Assembly (NCBI GenBank): GCA_005882215.1
Contig: VBCK01000084.1
Location: 1 to 41,632, forward strand
From: Betaproteobacteria bacterium
GTDB lineage: Bacteria > Pseudomonadota > Gammaproteobacteria > Burkholderiales > Burkholderiaceae_F
DNA: 41,632 nucleotides
Direction of reading: 5' to 3'
A model generated the notes under the pieces. That model did not search any database and had not been told where the DNA came from. It saw only the letters and a program-made list of their open reading frames with translations. This document shows, piece by piece, positions 19,832 to 29,537 of this stretch. The translations under genes were made by a program, and so were the position numbers. The first letter of the stretch is position 1. Every line of letters begins with the position of its first letter.

Positions 19832-20491
19832 ATGACCTCCGAGTGCAAGTCAATCGTCTGCCTGATCTCCGGGCGCGGCAGCAACCTGGAGGCGATCCTA
19901 CGGGCGGCTCGGGACCAGGGCTGGCACGCCGACGGGATCCAGGCGGCAGCCGTCGTGAGCAACCGGCGCGAAGCGCGGGGCCTGGAGATCGCGCGCGCCT
20001 ACGGCGTGCCTGCGTCGGTGGTGCCGCACGCGCAGTTCGATACGCGCGAGTCCTTCGAAGCCGCGCTGTCGGAGGCAATCGACGCGCATCAACCGGCGCT
20101 GATCGTGCTGGCCGGCTTCATGCGCGTGCTGACGGCCGGCTTCGTGGCGCGCTATCGCGGCCGCCTGCTGAACATCCACCCCTCGCTGCTGCCTGCTTTC
20201 CCGGGGCTGGATACGCATCGGCGTGCGCTGGCCGCGGGTGTGCGGCTGCACGGGGCCACCGTCCATTTCGTCTCCGATCAGCTGGACGGGGGCCCGATCG
20301 TTGCGCAGGCCGCGGTACCGGTGTGGCCGGACGATTCGGAGGACGTGCTGGCGGCGCGCGTGCTGGAGCAGGAGCACCTGCTGCTGCCCCGCTGCGTTCG
20401 CTGGATTCTGGAGGGCCGCGTGCGCCTGCAGGGCGATCGCGTAGTGGCCGAAGGCATCGCGCCGCAGGACCTGCTGGTGTTTGCGCGCTGA
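19832..20491 (+). CDS. purN: Phosphoribosylglycinamide formyltransferase
   Basis: 219 residues, the folate-dependent GAR transformylase of purine synthesis. The N-terminal phosphate-binding loop is LISGRGSNLEAI, the catalytic Asn and His are in LLNIHPSLLPAFPGLDTHRR, and the catalytic Asp is in QLDGGPIVAQ. The ATG at 19832 gives the standard N-terminus. It lies upstream of the rsmB-type pseudogene by 11 bases, an arrangement common in betaproteobacteria. Confidence 0.97.
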   Translation: MTSECKSIVCLISGRGSNLEAILRAARDQGWHADGIQAAAVVSNRREARGLEIARAYGVPASVVPHAQFDTRESFEAALSEAIDAHQPALIVLAGFMRVLTAGFVARYRGRLLNIHPSLLPAFPGLDTHRRALAAGVRLHGATVHFVSDQLDGGPIVAQAAVPVWPDDSEDVLAARVLEQEHLLLPRCVRWILEGRVRLQGDRVVAEGIAPQDLLVFAR

Positions 20492-20502
20492 TTGGGTGAT
20501 GG

Positions 20503-21551
20503 ATGAGCGATTTTCGAGTCAGCCCGGTGGAGGTCGACAGCCTGGCGCGGCTGCTCTCGCGCCTGCTGCGCTTCGAGGGGCCGGCCGATGCGACCATGTC
20601 GCGCCATTTCAAGGCGGACCGGCGACTGGGGCCGCGCGAGCGCAGCGTGGTGGCGGAAGCGGCGTTCGACGCCCTGCGGCGCCTGGCCACGTTGCGCTGG
20701 ATGATGCAGACGGCCGATCCGCTGCGAGCGCCGCACCTGGCGGCGTTGATCGAGCTGGCCCGCCTGCACGGAATCGACAGCCTGGGGCCGCGCCTTCTGC
20801 GCGGCGACGAGCGCGCGGTGCGCGGCGCGCTGTCGATCGACTTCGCTCTGGCGCCGCCGGCGGTGCGCGCCGAACTGCCCATGTGGCTGTTCCAGAAAAT
20901 CACGGTCCAGTATCACGACGCCCAGCCGTTGCTCGAGGCGCTGGCTCAGCCTGCCCCGCTCGATCTAAGGGTGAACACGATCAAGGCCGACCGTGACACG
21001 GTGCTGGCCGAACTCAGGACCGCATTGAAGTCGAACCGGCGCGCTGACGGCGGTCCGGATGTGATGGCAACGCGCTACAGCCCCGACGGCATCCGCTTGC
21101 GCGACAAGCCCGCGCTGCGATCCGTGCCGCGGGCGATGTGCGCGTGAAGCGGTTGGCGGGAAAAATCGATCGCGTCGTGGTCGATGCGCCGTGCAGTGGC
21201 AGCGGCACGCTGCGACGCAACCCCGACCTGAAATGGCGCTTCGACGAAAGCGAGCTGGAGCGCCTGACCGGACTGCAAGCGGAGGTTCTGCACGCCTCGG
21301 CTCGGCTGGTGAAGCCGGGTGGGCGGCTCGTGTACGCGACCTGCTCGGTGCTATCGGTCGAGAATCAGGATGTGGTGGGCGCCTTTCTGTCGGAGCATCC
21401 GCAGTTTGCGGTGGTGCCGGCCGCCGAGGTGCTGCGCGGCCAGGGTATCCAGGTTGACGAGGCCGAACGCTTCGGCCCCTGGCTCGTGATGCTGCCGCAT
21501 CTGCACGACACCGACGGGTTCTTCGCGGCCGTGCTGGAGAGGGGAGCTTGA
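20503..21551 (+). pseudogene. RsmB/NOP-type RNA (cytosine-5) methyltransferase, internally deleted and frameshifted
   Basis: Two frames make one protein. The 5' part (20503 to about 21114) reads the N-terminal substrate domain, with LLRFEGPADAT and APLDLRVNTIKADRD, and ends at RDKPALR before going out of frame and stopping at 21147. The 3' part resumes near 21120 in another frame with VKRLAGKIDRVVVDAPCSGS, keeps the catalytic-type ATCS segment and ends LPHLHDTDGFFAAVLERGA at 21551. Compared with Burkholderiales homologues about 85 residues are missing at the junction, including the SAM-binding motif I (DFCAGAGGKT). The deletion is therefore not a multiple of three bases. The product should be inactive unless this is an assembly error. 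Confidence 0.88.
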
Positions 21552-22894
21552 ACAATTCGCCGCTGCGCGAGCTGCTGGAGGCGCTGGCCGAGGGGCTGGC
21601 GCGGCCGCGGCACGCGTGGGAGGCGGTCGTGATCGCGGTGGCGATCGCGGCCGCCTGGGGTCTGGGCCGAACAGTGCGCTACCGGGTCGAGGCGCGCCTG
21701 AGCGCGGCCGCGCGCGACAAGGTGCCGCTGGACGTGCTGCGCTTCTCCGTCGAAGGCGCGCGGCGGCTGGCGTTTCCGGCCACGGCGCTGCTGCTGCTGT
21801 GGGCCGGGGAGCTGGCGCTGCGGCTGGCCGGTCTGATCGGCAGCACCGCCGATGCGCGTCTGCTGCGCCTGGCGATGGCGCTGGTGGGAGCGCTGGCGCT
21901 GGTGCGCCTGCTGGTGTACGCGATGCGGCGAGCGTTGATCAGCGTGGCGGTGATCGCCCCGTTCGAACGCGCGATCGCGTTCACCGCCTGGGCCGTGGTG
22001 GCGATGTACGTCACCGGCGTGCTGGCCGACGTGACCGACTGGCTGCAGGCCACGCAAATCCCGATCGGCAAGACGAACGTGTCGTTGTGGGCGGTGCTGA
22101 CGTCCGCGGCTGCGACCCTGGTCAGCCTGCTGGCCGCGATGTGGCTCGGCTCGCTGGTGGAAGCCCGCCTGATGAGCGCGCCGGGTCTGGACCTCAATGT
22201 CCGCGTGGTACTGGGGCGCATCGCGCGGGCCGTGTTGATCCTGGTGGCCGTGCTGGCAGCGCTGGCCGTGTCGGGCATCGACCTGACCGTGCTGTCGGTG
22301 TTCGGTGGCGCGCTGGGAGTCGGCCTCGGGCTGGGTCTTCAACGGATCGCCAGCAACTACGTGAGCGGCTTCATCCTGCTGCTGGACCGCAGCCTGCGCA
22401 TCGGCGATCTGATCTCGGTTGCCGGCGCGGTCGACCGGTACTACGGAACGGTCACCCAGATCAGCACGCGCTACACGCTGCTGCGCGCGATGGACGGCAC
22501 CGAGTCCGTGATACCGAACGAGTTGCTGGTGTCCGCGCCGGTCGTCAATCATTCGCTCAGCGATCGGCGGGTGCGCGTCGCGGTCCGTATCTCGATCGCG
22601 TACGAATCCGACCTGGACTTGGCGCTGCGTCTGGGCGAACAGGCGGCCCGTTCGACCGAGCGGGTTCTCGCGGATCCGCCGCCGGGTTCCCTGCTGGTGG
22701 AATTTGCCGCCGACGGCTTGCTGCTCGAGATCGGCTTCTGGATCGAAGATCCGGAGCAGGGACGGATGAACGTTCAGTCCGCCGTTGCGATTGCCGTCTA
22801 TAAGCTATACGCGGACAGGGGAATTACACTTCCGTACCCTCGCCGCGATATTCGGATTCTGGACGGCGGCGGAGCGGTCCCCTCCCGCAGCTGA
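21548..22894 (+). CDS. MscS-family mechanosensitive ion channel
   Basis: 448 residues from a TTG that overlaps the preceding stop; other starts inside the first helix are possible. About six hydrophobic segments precede the conserved pore helix and beta domain: TVLSVFGGALGVGLGLGLQR, ASNYVSGFILLLDRSLRIGD, and GTVTQISTRYTLLRAMDGTE followed by VIPNELLVSAPVVNHS. The Gly/Ala-rich pore helix packs as in MscS. It is larger than E. coli MscS (286 residues), with extra N-terminal membrane segments. Channels of this family open on membrane tension under hypo-osmotic shock. It is coupled by overlap to the methyltransferase remnant. Confidence 0.93.
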   Translation: MNNSPLRELLEALAEGLARPRHAWEAVVIAVAIAAAWGLGRTVRYRVEARLSAAARDKVPLDVLRFSVEGARRLAFPATALLLLWAGELALRLAGLIGSTADARLLRLAMALVGALALVRLLVYAMRRALISVAVIAPFERAIAFTAWAVVAMYVTGVLADVTDWLQATQIPIGKTNVSLWAVLTSAAATLVSLLAAMWLGSLVEARLMSAPGLDLNVRVVLGRIARAVLILVAVLAALAVSGIDLTVLSVFGGALGVGLGLGLQRIASNYVSGFILLLDRSLRIGDLISVAGAVDRYYGTVTQISTRYTLLRAMDGTESVIPNELLVSAPVVNHSLSDRRVRVAVRISIAYESDLDLALRLGEQAARSTERVLADPPPGSLLVEFAADGLLLEIGFWIEDPEQGRMNVQSAVAIAVYKLYADRGITLPYPRRDIRILDGGGAVPSRS

Positions 22895-23105
22895 GGTTGA
22901 CGGTCCCAGAGAAGGGCCAGAATCGCCCCCCTTTCGACGAGGTCTGCCCCGGAGCGGCAGGTACAATTGGGCTATCGGAGCAAGCGCCGCGTTGAACAGG
23001 CGCAAGGGTGCGCGGTTGCACCCGGTTGGCAGGAGAAGATTTCCAAGGTGTCACATTCCGGGCACGTGCGGAGCGCGTGCGGCCGCGAACTTTTCAGGAG
23101 ATTGA

Positions 23106-24308
23106 ATGCAGCTGGTGCTCGAATTCCTGGACGGGGGACTGCTCCGTTTGAACTGGTTTGAACTGGTCCTGGTGACGCTGGCGCTCACGCACGTCACCAT
23201 CGCCGCCGTCACCATCTTCCTGCACCGCTCGCAGGCGCACCGGGCGCTGGACCTGCATCCGATCCCCAGTCACTTCTTCCGCTTTTGGCTGTGGATCACC
23301 ACGGGGATGGCGACGCGCGACTGGGTGGCGATCCATCGCAAGCACCACGCCCGGTGCGAGACCGCCGAGGACCCGCACAGCCCGCAAGTGAAGGGCTTGC
23401 GCACCGTACTGTGGCGGGGCGCCGAGCTGTACATCGCGGAAAAATCCAACACCGAAACGATCGCCCGCTACGGCCATGGAACGCCCGACGACTGGCTGGA
23501 ACGGCACGTGTATTCGCGCTGGAGCTGGCAGGGCTGCGGCGTGATGCTGGTGGCCGATGTTGCGTTGTTCGGCGCGGCCGGCCTCGCGGTGTGGGGCGTG
23601 CAGATGATGTGGATTCCGTTTTTCGCGGCCGGCGTGATCAACGGCATCGGCCACTTCTGGGGCTATCGGAACTTCGACCATCCGGACAGCAGCGCGAATA
23701 TCGTTCCGTGGGGCGTGTTGATCGGCGGTGAGGAGTTGCACAACAACCACCACACGTATCCGACCTCGGCCAAGATGTCGACCCAGTGGTACGAATTCGA
23801 CCTGGGCTGGTGCTACATCCGGATGCTGCAGTGGCTCGGATTGGCCCGGGTGTTGCGGGTGGCGCCGGTGCCGCGCCTGAGCGGGGCGCGTCCTGCGATC
23901 GATTTGCAGACGCTGCAGGCGGTCGTTTCGAACCGGTATGACCTGCTGGCCCGCTATGCGCGGGCCACCCGGAAGGCTTTTCACGGCGAGCTGATGCGGC
24001 TGGGCCTGTCGGCTCCCGAGTACGCACGCTTTGCAGGGCTGAAGAAGTGGCTGACGCGCTGGTCGGCGGCGATGCCGGAAGCGCATCAGCAGACGCTGGC
24101 CGAGCTGATGGGCCGCAGCGGCGTGATGAAGACCCTGATCGAGATGCGCGACGAGCTGGCGGTGACCTGGCAGCATGCAGCGTCCTCGCGCGACGAGATG
24201 CTCAGCCACCTGCAGCACTGGATTGCGCGCGCCGAAGCCAGCGGAATCCAGGCGTTGCAGGAAGCAGCAGCGCGGATACGCAGCTACACGCCGTCAGCCG
24301 CGCACTGA
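23106..24308 (+). CDS. Membrane fatty acid desaturase (acyl-CoA/lipid delta-9 type)
   Basis: 400 residues. The three histidine boxes that bind the di-iron centre are present: HRSQAH (His40-His45), HRKHH (77-81) and HNNHH (212-216), set among hydrophobic segments near residues 18-38, 55-72 and 145-180. The spacing matches the delta-9 acyl-CoA desaturase group, which inserts a cis double bond in saturated acyl chains using O2. The C-terminal ~140 residues are soluble and helical. It is followed after 80 bases by rpmG on the other strand. An electron donor gene is not adjacent. Confidence 0.95.
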   Translation: MQLVLEFLDGGLLRLNWFELVLVTLALTHVTIAAVTIFLHRSQAHRALDLHPIPSHFFRFWLWITTGMATRDWVAIHRKHHARCETAEDPHSPQVKGLRTVLWRGAELYIAEKSNTETIARYGHGTPDDWLERHVYSRWSWQGCGVMLVADVALFGAAGLAVWGVQMMWIPFFAAGVINGIGHFWGYRNFDHPDSSANIVPWGVLIGGEELHNNHHTYPTSAKMSTQWYEFDLGWCYIRMLQWLGLARVLRVAPVPRLSGARPAIDLQTLQAVVSNRYDLLARYARATRKAFHGELMRLGLSAPEYARFAGLKKWLTRWSAAMPEAHQQTLAELMGRSGVMKTLIEMRDELAVTWQHAASSRDEMLSHLQHWIARAEASGIQALQEAAARIRSYTPSAAH

Positions 24309-24325
24309 CGCTCCTCACTTCGGAC

Positions 24326-24365
24326 ACCCTCACCCCCGGCCCCTGTCCCGCTGCGCGGGCGAGGG
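24326..24365. repeat. Dispersed CCCTCACCCCCGGCCCC-type repeat
   Basis: Begins CCCTCACCCCCGGCCCC and includes CCCGCTGCGCGGGCGAGGG, a partial hairpin. Related copies lie at 30116-30213 and, inverted, at 36489-36580. It fills the gap between the convergent desaturase and rpmG genes. Confidence 0.75.
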
Positions 24366-24387
24366 AAGTGCTTAGCCCGGGAGCCCG

Positions 24388-24555
24388 TTACTTCAGCTTC
24401 ACTTCCTTGTACGCGACGTGTTTGCGCGCGACCGGATCGAACTTCTTCAGTTCGAGCTTTTCCGGCGTGGTGCGCTTGTTCTTGTTGGTCGTGTAAAAGT
24501 GTCCGGTTCCGGCGCTCGATTCGAGCTTGATCTTCTCGCGCGCTCCCTTGGCCAT
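24388..24555 (-). CDS. rpmG: 50S ribosomal protein L33
   Basis: 55 residues, exactly the usual L33 length. The sequence starts [13 protein letters not shown] and contains [10 protein letters not shown] and the end [11 protein letters not shown], diagnostic of the zinc-free (C-minus) L33 form, as no CxxC pairs are present. It lies 13 bases after rpmB, the standard rpmB-rpmG pair. Confidence 0.98.
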   Translation of the reverse strand: MAKGAREKIKLESSAGTGHFYTTNKNKRTTPEKLELKKFDPVARKHVAYKEVKLK

Positions 24556-24568
24556 CGTGGTTCTCCGA

Positions 24569-24814
24569 TCAGAGCGCGCCCTTGGCGGCGCCTTTGCCAA
24601 CCCGCTCCGCCAGCACGGCCTCGATCCCGTCGCGATCGATGATCCGCAGCGCCGCGTTGGTCACGCGCAGGCGCACCCAGCGTTTCTCGTCTTCGAGCCA
24701 GAAGCGCCGGTACTGCAGGTTCGGCAGGAAGCGGCGCTTCGTCTTGTTGTTCGCATGCGATACGTGGTGCCCGACCATGGGCCGCTTGCCGGTTACCTGA
24801 CACACCCGAGCCAT
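24569..24814 (-). CDS. rpmB: 50S ribosomal protein L28
   Basis: 81 residues from [20 protein letters not shown], followed by [19 protein letters not shown] and [13 protein letters not shown], the full L28 fold. A longer frame adds residues upstream, but the ATG at 24814 gives the canonical N-terminus. It is the first gene of the minus-strand rpmB-rpmG pair. Confidence 0.98.
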   Translation of the reverse strand: MARVCQVTGKRPMVGHHVSHANNKTKRRFLPNLQYRRFWLEDEKRWVRLRVTNAALRIIDRDGIEAVLAERVGKGAAKGAL

Positions 24815-24981
24815 GCCGTCGCTCCCCACTCGTTCCAGCAACGCGTGTAGATTGCCTCCGCGCAACCTCTAATGATATCCGAAGTGCGGCTGCGCCACGG
24901 CCACCGCCGATCGGAGCAGCTCGGGGTTGTCCGCTGTCGAAGCCGGTTTACGTCTGTCGCTTCATTGTGGGGAGGGAAAGC

Positions 24982-26784
24982 ATGAAACGTCCGCGTTACG
25001 CCGCCATCGTCGCGCTCATTTGGTTGATTGCCGGGCCGGCGGCCGGTCAGGAGTCCGCCGCCGCCCGCCTGAACGCGATCTTCTCCGATTACTGGGAGTG
25101 GTATTCGGCTCAGATTCCGGAGCTGGCGACCTTTCGCGGAGACAACCGCTTCAACGACCGGCTGACGGATGCTTCGGCCGAGGCGGTGGCGTCACGCAAG
25201 GCCTACCGTGCGGAACTTGCCGCGCGCTTGAAATCGATCGATCGGACGCAGCTGGGCGGCCAGGATCGCATCTCGTACGACGTGTTCGCACGCGAGCTGG
25301 GCAGCGCAGCGCGCTTCGACGCGATTTTCGGAAAGCTGCCTTTCGGCGCGACGTTCGATGAATGGTCGCCGGTCAACCAGTTCGACGGGCCGCAGTTCTG
25401 GCTTCCCCAACTGGCGGCGGCGACGCCGTTTCGCACGGTGGCCGATTACGAGGCGTACCTGAAGCGGCTCGCGCAGATACCGCGCCAGCTGCGCCAGCTG
25501 CAGCAGCGCATGCAGGCAGGCATCGACACCGGTTGGCTGCCGCCCGGGGTGTCGCTCCAACGCGTGCCCTCGCAGCTCGATGCACACCTGAATGCCGATG
25601 TGACCCAGGTTCCGCTGTACCGTCCGTTCACGCAGTTTCCGGCGGATGTTTCCGCGCCCGATCAAAAGCGCCTGGGCGAAGCTGGCCGCAGGGTACTGGC
25701 CGACGACGTGGTGCCCGCGTTCAAGGCGCTGAAGGACTTCTACCAGTCCAGGTATCTGCCGGCGGCGCAGGCCCGCAAAGGCATCGGCGCCTCCGAACTG
25801 CCCGGCGGCGCCGAGTACTACGAGGCCAAGATCTCGGAAATGACGACCACCTCGATGAAGGCGCGCGAAATCCACGAATTGGGCCTGCACGAGGTGGCCC
25901 GGATCGAGTCCGAGATGAACGACGTGATCCGTCGCAGCGGCTTTTCCGGCACCCGGGAGGAATTCGCCCGCTTCCTGCACGAATCGCCGCAGTTCTACTA
26001 CTCGACAGGCGATGAGTTGCTGGCCGGGTACCGCGACATCGCCAAACGCGCGGACGCCGAGCTGCCGAAGCTGTTTGCCGAACTTCCAAGGACGCCGTAC
26101 GGCGTGCGTGCGGAAGAGGCATTCCAGGGAGACAACGCCGACCACTACGTCCCGAGCGCGGGCGACGGCTCGCGCGCGGGCTTCTTCGAGGCCAACATCA
26201 ACAACGTGAAGATGCGGCCCAAGTACGACATGGAGGACCTGATCCTGCATGAGGCCGTACCGGGCCACCACCTGCAGATCTCGCGCGCCCAGGAAATCAA
26301 GGGGCTGCCCGAGTTTCGCAAATACACCTGGTTCGTCGCCTACGGGGAAGGATGGGCGCTGTATGCCGAGAGCCTGGGCGACGAGATGGGCTTTTACAAG
26401 GATCCGTATTCCAAGTTCGGGCAGCTTTCGGCCGAGATGTGGCGCGCCTGCCGGCTGGTGGTCGACACCGGAATGCACGCGTCCGGCTGGAGCCGGCAAC
26501 GCGCCATCGACTACATCAAGGAACACGCGCTGATCAGCGACGACTATGCGGTCGCCGAAATCGACCGCTATATCGTGTGGCCGGCCCAGGCGCTGGGCTA
26601 CAAGATCGGGGAATTGAAGATCAAGGCGCTGCGCGCGCAGGCCAGGGCGGCACTCGGGGATCGGTTCGACCTGCGCCATTTCCACAACGCGCTGATCGAC
26701 GACGGGCCGTTGCCGCTCGATGTGCTCGAGGGCCGGATCGACGGGTGGATCGCGTCGCAGAAAGTGGCGCACGCCGTCAGGTAG
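24982..26784 (+). CDS. DUF885 family secreted protein, probable zinc-dependent carboxypeptidase-like hydrolase
   Basis: 600 residues from the ATG at 24982, preceded by GGGAGGGAAAG. A signal peptide (MKRPRYAAIVALIWLIAGPA, cleavage near AAG-QE) predicts export. DUF885 proteins resemble M2/M32-type metallopeptidases; the key motif here is LHEAVPGHH (His423, Glu424, His429-430), an HExxH variant with an extended second half. DLILHEAVPGHHLQISRA and YGEGWALYAE are highly conserved in the family, and the C-terminal ERYIVWPAQALGYKIG-like helix (here DRYIVWPAQALGYKIGELK) is typical. The substrate is unknown. It is monocistronic, converging with radC. Confidence 0.93.
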   Translation: MKRPRYAAIVALIWLIAGPAAGQESAAARLNAIFSDYWEWYSAQIPELATFRGDNRFNDRLTDASAEAVASRKAYRAELAARLKSIDRTQLGGQDRISYDVFARELGSAARFDAIFGKLPFGATFDEWSPVNQFDGPQFWLPQLAAATPFRTVADYEAYLKRLAQIPRQLRQLQQRMQAGIDTGWLPPGVSLQRVPSQLDAHLNADVTQVPLYRPFTQFPADVSAPDQKRLGEAGRRVLADDVVPAFKALKDFYQSRYLPAAQARKGIGASELPGGAEYYEAKISEMTTTSMKAREIHELGLHEVARIESEMNDVIRRSGFSGTREEFARFLHESPQFYYSTGDELLAGYRDIAKRADAELPKLFAELPRTPYGVRAEEAFQGDNADHYVPSAGDGSRAGFFEANINNVKMRPKYDMEDLILHEAVPGHHLQISRAQEIKGLPEFRKYTWFVAYGEGWALYAESLGDEMGFYKDPYSKFGQLSAEMWRACRLVVDTGMHASGWSRQRAIDYIKEHALISDDYAVAEIDRYIVWPAQALGYKIGELKIKALRAQARAALGDRFDLRHFHNALIDDGPLPLDVLEGRIDGWIASQKVAHAVR

Positions 26785-26792
26785 AAAAGATA

Positions 26793-26818
26793 ACGCCGGG
26801 CCATCAGCCCCGGCCCTT
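26793..26818 (+). terminator. Possible terminator after the DUF885 gene
   Basis: GCCGGG and CCCGGC arms around a short loop, followed by CCTTT, lie between the DUF885 stop and the convergent radC stop. The T-run is weak. Confidence 0.45.
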
Positions 26819-27504
26819 TACAACAGGCCCAGCTCCGCGAACGACACGCTGTCGGCGGCGGCCACGATGATGTGGTCCAGCACCTGCACGTCGACCAGCT
26901 TCAGCGCGTTTTGCAGCTCGCGCGTCAGGATCTGATCGGCCCGGCTCGGCTCCGCGACGCCGGAGGGGTGGTTGTGCGACAGGATCACCGAGGCGCAGTT
27001 CAGCGTCAGCGCCCGCCGGACCACTTCGCGCGGGTAGACGCTCGTTTGCGTCAGCGTGCCCCGGAACAGCTCCTCGCAGGCGATCAGCCGCTGCTGGGCG
27101 TCCAGAAACAGGACCGTGAACACTTCGTGACCGATGCGCCCGAAGCTAAGCCGCAGGAAATCCCGCACCCGCGCCGGAGCGTTCATTACCGGACCCCGCG
27201 CCAGGTCCTGGCGCAGCATCCGCTTGGCGACCTCCAGCACCGCCTGGGCCCGCGCGTGGTGCCTTGCGCCCAGGCCAGCGACCGCCTCGAACTGCCTGCG
27301 CGGCGCGTGCAGCACCCCGGCCAGCCCGCCCAGCTCGGACAGCGCGAGGCGAGCCAGTTCCAGCGTCGAGGCGCCCGCCGATCCGCTGCCCATCAGCACC
27401 GCCAGCAGCTCGGCGTCGCTCAGCGCCTGCGCGCCCTGGGCGAGCAGGCGCTGGACGGGCCGTTCCGACGCGAGCCAGTCGCGGCCGGTCACTGCGCGCG
27501 GCAT
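26818..27504 (-). CDS. radC: RadC family JAB-domain protein
   Basis: 228 residues from the ATG at 27504 (a longer frame reaches 27540). The N-terminal helix-hairpin-helix part contains LLAQGAQALSDAELLAVLMG; the C-terminal JAB/MPN domain has FLDAQQRLIACEELFRGTL and the metal motif SHNHPSGVAEPSRAD. RadC proteins were once linked to DNA repair, but the true role remains unsettled. In related genomes a peptidyl-prolyl isomerase gene (fkpB) often lies between radC and ispH; here the 127-base gap has no room for it. Confidence 0.95.
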   Translation of the reverse strand: MPRAVTGRDWLASERPVQRLLAQGAQALSDAELLAVLMGSGSAGASTLELARLALSELGGLAGVLHAPRRQFEAVAGLGARHHARAQAVLEVAKRMLRQDLARGPVMNAPARVRDFLRLSFGRIGHEVFTVLFLDAQQRLIACEELFRGTLTQTSVYPREVVRRALTLNCASVILSHNHPSGVAEPSRADQILTRELQNALKLVDVQVLDHIIVAAADSVSFAELGLL

Positions 27505-27631
27505 CAAGCCGGTCTCCCCGATAGAATGATCGTGTCGCAAGTCGAACCCAAGTGGGCCGTGGCGACAAGGCTGTCAGCGGGAGTCGGCCGCGCCGAAATC
27601 GAGCGGCCGGGCAGGATCGGAGGCGCGCGCA

Positions 27632-28609
27632 ATGATGGAAATTCTGTTGGCCCAGCCACGCGGCTTTTGCGCTGGCGTGGACCGGGCGATCGAAATCGTC
27701 GAACGCGCGCTCGAACGGCATGGCGCGCCGATCTACGTTCGGCACGAGATCGTCCATAACACGCACGTGGTCGCGCAGCTCAGGTCCAAGGGCGCGATCT
27801 TCGTCGAGGAGCTCGATGAAGTGCCGATCGGTGCGACGCTGGTCTTCTCGGCGCACGGCGTGTCGCGCGCGGTGCGCGAGGCGGCGCGGCGGCGGGGGCT
27901 GAACGTGTTCGACGCAACCTGCCCACTGGTTACCAAGGTGCACGTCGAGGTGGCCAAGATGCGTGCCCAGGGGCGCGAGATCGTGATGATCGGTCACGCC
28001 GGCCACCCCGAGGTCGAGGGCACGATGGGACAGGCCGACGGCGGCATTTACCTGGTCGGCACGCCCGAGGATGTGGGACAGCTGCAGGTGCGCGACCCGG
28101 AGCGGCTGGCCTACGTGACGCAGACCACGCTGTCGGTCGACGATGCTGCGCAGGTGGTTCAGGCGCTGAAACGGCGCTTCCCGGCCATCGCGGAGCCGAA
28201 AAAGGCCGACATCTGCTACGCGACCCAGAACCGGCAGGATGCCGTGAAGGCGCTGGCCGCCCAGGTCGACCTGGTGATCGTGGTAGGCAGCCGCAACAGC
28301 TCGAACTCGAACCGTTTGCGCGAAGTCGCGGAGCGGGTCGGTGTGTCGGCCTATCTGGTCGAGGATGCCCTCGGCGTAGATCCGCAGTGGCTGGTTGGGC
28401 ACTCACGGATCGGGCTGACCGCGGGCGCCTCGGCCCCGGAGCTGCTCGTGCGCGAGGTGGTCGAGCGCCTGCGGCAGGTCGGCGCTCGCGAGGTGCGCTC
28501 GCTCGATGGCGTGATCGAGGAGGTCGTCTTCCCGCTGCCCAAGGGGCTGGGAGGGACCTCCGGCACAGAGAGCGAAGCGCATTATGCGGTCGCCGATGAT
28601 TCGACCTGA
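27632..28609 (+). CDS. ispH: 4-hydroxy-3-methylbut-2-enyl diphosphate reductase
   Basis: 325 residues, the last enzyme of the MEP isoprenoid pathway, producing IPP and DMAPP. The three cysteines that bind the iron-sulfur cluster are in [11 protein letters not shown] (Cys13), [12 protein letters not shown] and [11 protein letters not shown]. Other signatures are [24 protein letters not shown] and the substrate Ser/Asn motif [14 protein letters not shown]. The start is the first of two Met codons after GGAGG-type purines. The 3' end overlaps the start of xerD by about 26 bases. Confidence 0.98.
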   Translation: MMEILLAQPRGFCAGVDRAIEIVERALERHGAPIYVRHEIVHNTHVVAQLRSKGAIFVEELDEVPIGATLVFSAHGVSRAVREAARRRGLNVFDATCPLVTKVHVEVAKMRAQGREIVMIGHAGHPEVEGTMGQADGGIYLVGTPEDVGQLQVRDPERLAYVTQTTLSVDDAAQVVQALKRRFPAIAEPKKADICYATQNRQDAVKALAAQVDLVIVVGSRNSSNSNRLREVAERVGVSAYLVEDALGVDPQWLVGHSRIGLTAGASAPELLVREVVERLRQVGAREVRSLDGVIEEVVFPLPKGLGGTSGTESEAHYAVADDST

Positions 28610-29537
28610 AATTCGGCCTAAGACTGGGCCGGCAACGCCACGTCCGCAGATCGACCCCCAGATCGACCCGCAGGTAGACCAATTCATCGACGCGGTCTGG
28701 CTCGAAGACGGGCTGGCCGAAAATTCTCTGGCTGCTTATCGGAGCGACCTGCAGGATCTGGCCGCGTGGTTGCGACCGCGCCGGCTGGCCGAGGCCGACG
28801 AACAGGCGCTGACCGCCTACCTGGCGGCCCGCCACGGCAGCACTCGCGCCTCCACCGCGAACCGCCGGCTCGCGAGCCTGCGGCGCTTCTATCGATGGGC
28901 CATGCGGGAAGGGGCGATCGGATCCGACCCGACCTTGCGGCTGGCAGGAGTGCGCCGTGCGGCCCGCTTTCCGAAGCCGATCAGCGAGGCGCAGGTCGAT
29001 ACGCTGCTGGCGGCCCCGCAGGGCGAGTCGCCGCACGCGCTGCGCGATCGCGCGATGCTGGAGACGCTGTATGCGACCGGGCTGCGCGTGTCGGAGCTGA
29101 CGGCGCTGCGGATGGTCGAGCTGTCGCTGGCCGACGGGCTGGTGCGCGTGGTCGGAAAGGGTTCCAAGGAACGGGTGGTGCCGATCGGCGAAGCGGCCCG
29201 CGACGCGCTGAGGCGCTACTTGAAGAGCGGGCGTCCGGCTCTGCTGCGAGGGCGCAGCTGCGATGCGGTGTTTCCGACTGCGCGCGCCGCCGCAATGAGC
29301 CGGCAGATGTTCTGGAAGCTGATTCGCCGCTACGCGCACACGGCCGGCATTGTTGCGCCGTTGTCGCCGCACGGACTTCGGCACGCCTTCGCGACCCACC
29401 TGCTGAACCATGGCGCCGATCTGCGCGTGGTGCAGTTGCTGCTCGGCCACGCAGACATCTCGACCACGCAGATTTACACCCACGTGGCCAGCCAGCGCCT
29501 GAAAGAGTTGCACGCCCGCCACCACCCCCGCGGATGA
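28584..29537 (+). CDS. xerD: Site-specific tyrosine recombinase XerD
   Basis: Up to 317 residues; the ATG at 28596 would shorten it by four. XerD with XerC resolves chromosome dimers at dif. The N-terminal SAM-like core-binding domain has [19 protein letters not shown] and [20 protein letters not shown]. The catalytic set is present: Arg in [13 protein letters not shown], Lys in [12 protein letters not shown], His/Arg in [16 protein letters not shown], His in [11 protein letters not shown] and Tyr in IYTHV. An N-terminal DPQIDPQ repeat-like leader is unusual. It overlaps both ispH and plsY, suggesting one transcript. The absence of dapF nearby favours XerD over XerC. Confidence 0.93.
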   Translation: MRSPMIRPEIRPKTGPATPRPQIDPQIDPQVDQFIDAVWLEDGLAENSLAAYRSDLQDLAAWLRPRRLAEADEQALTAYLAARHGSTRASTANRRLASLRRFYRWAMREGAIGSDPTLRLAGVRRAARFPKPISEAQVDTLLAAPQGESPHALRDRAMLETLYATGLRVSELTALRMVELSLADGLVRVVGKGSKERVVPIGEAARDALRRYLKSGRPALLRGRSCDAVFPTARAAAMSRQMFWKLIRRYAHTAGIVAPLSPHGLRHAFATHLLNHGADLRVVQLLLGHADISTTQIYTHVASQRLKELHARHHPRG

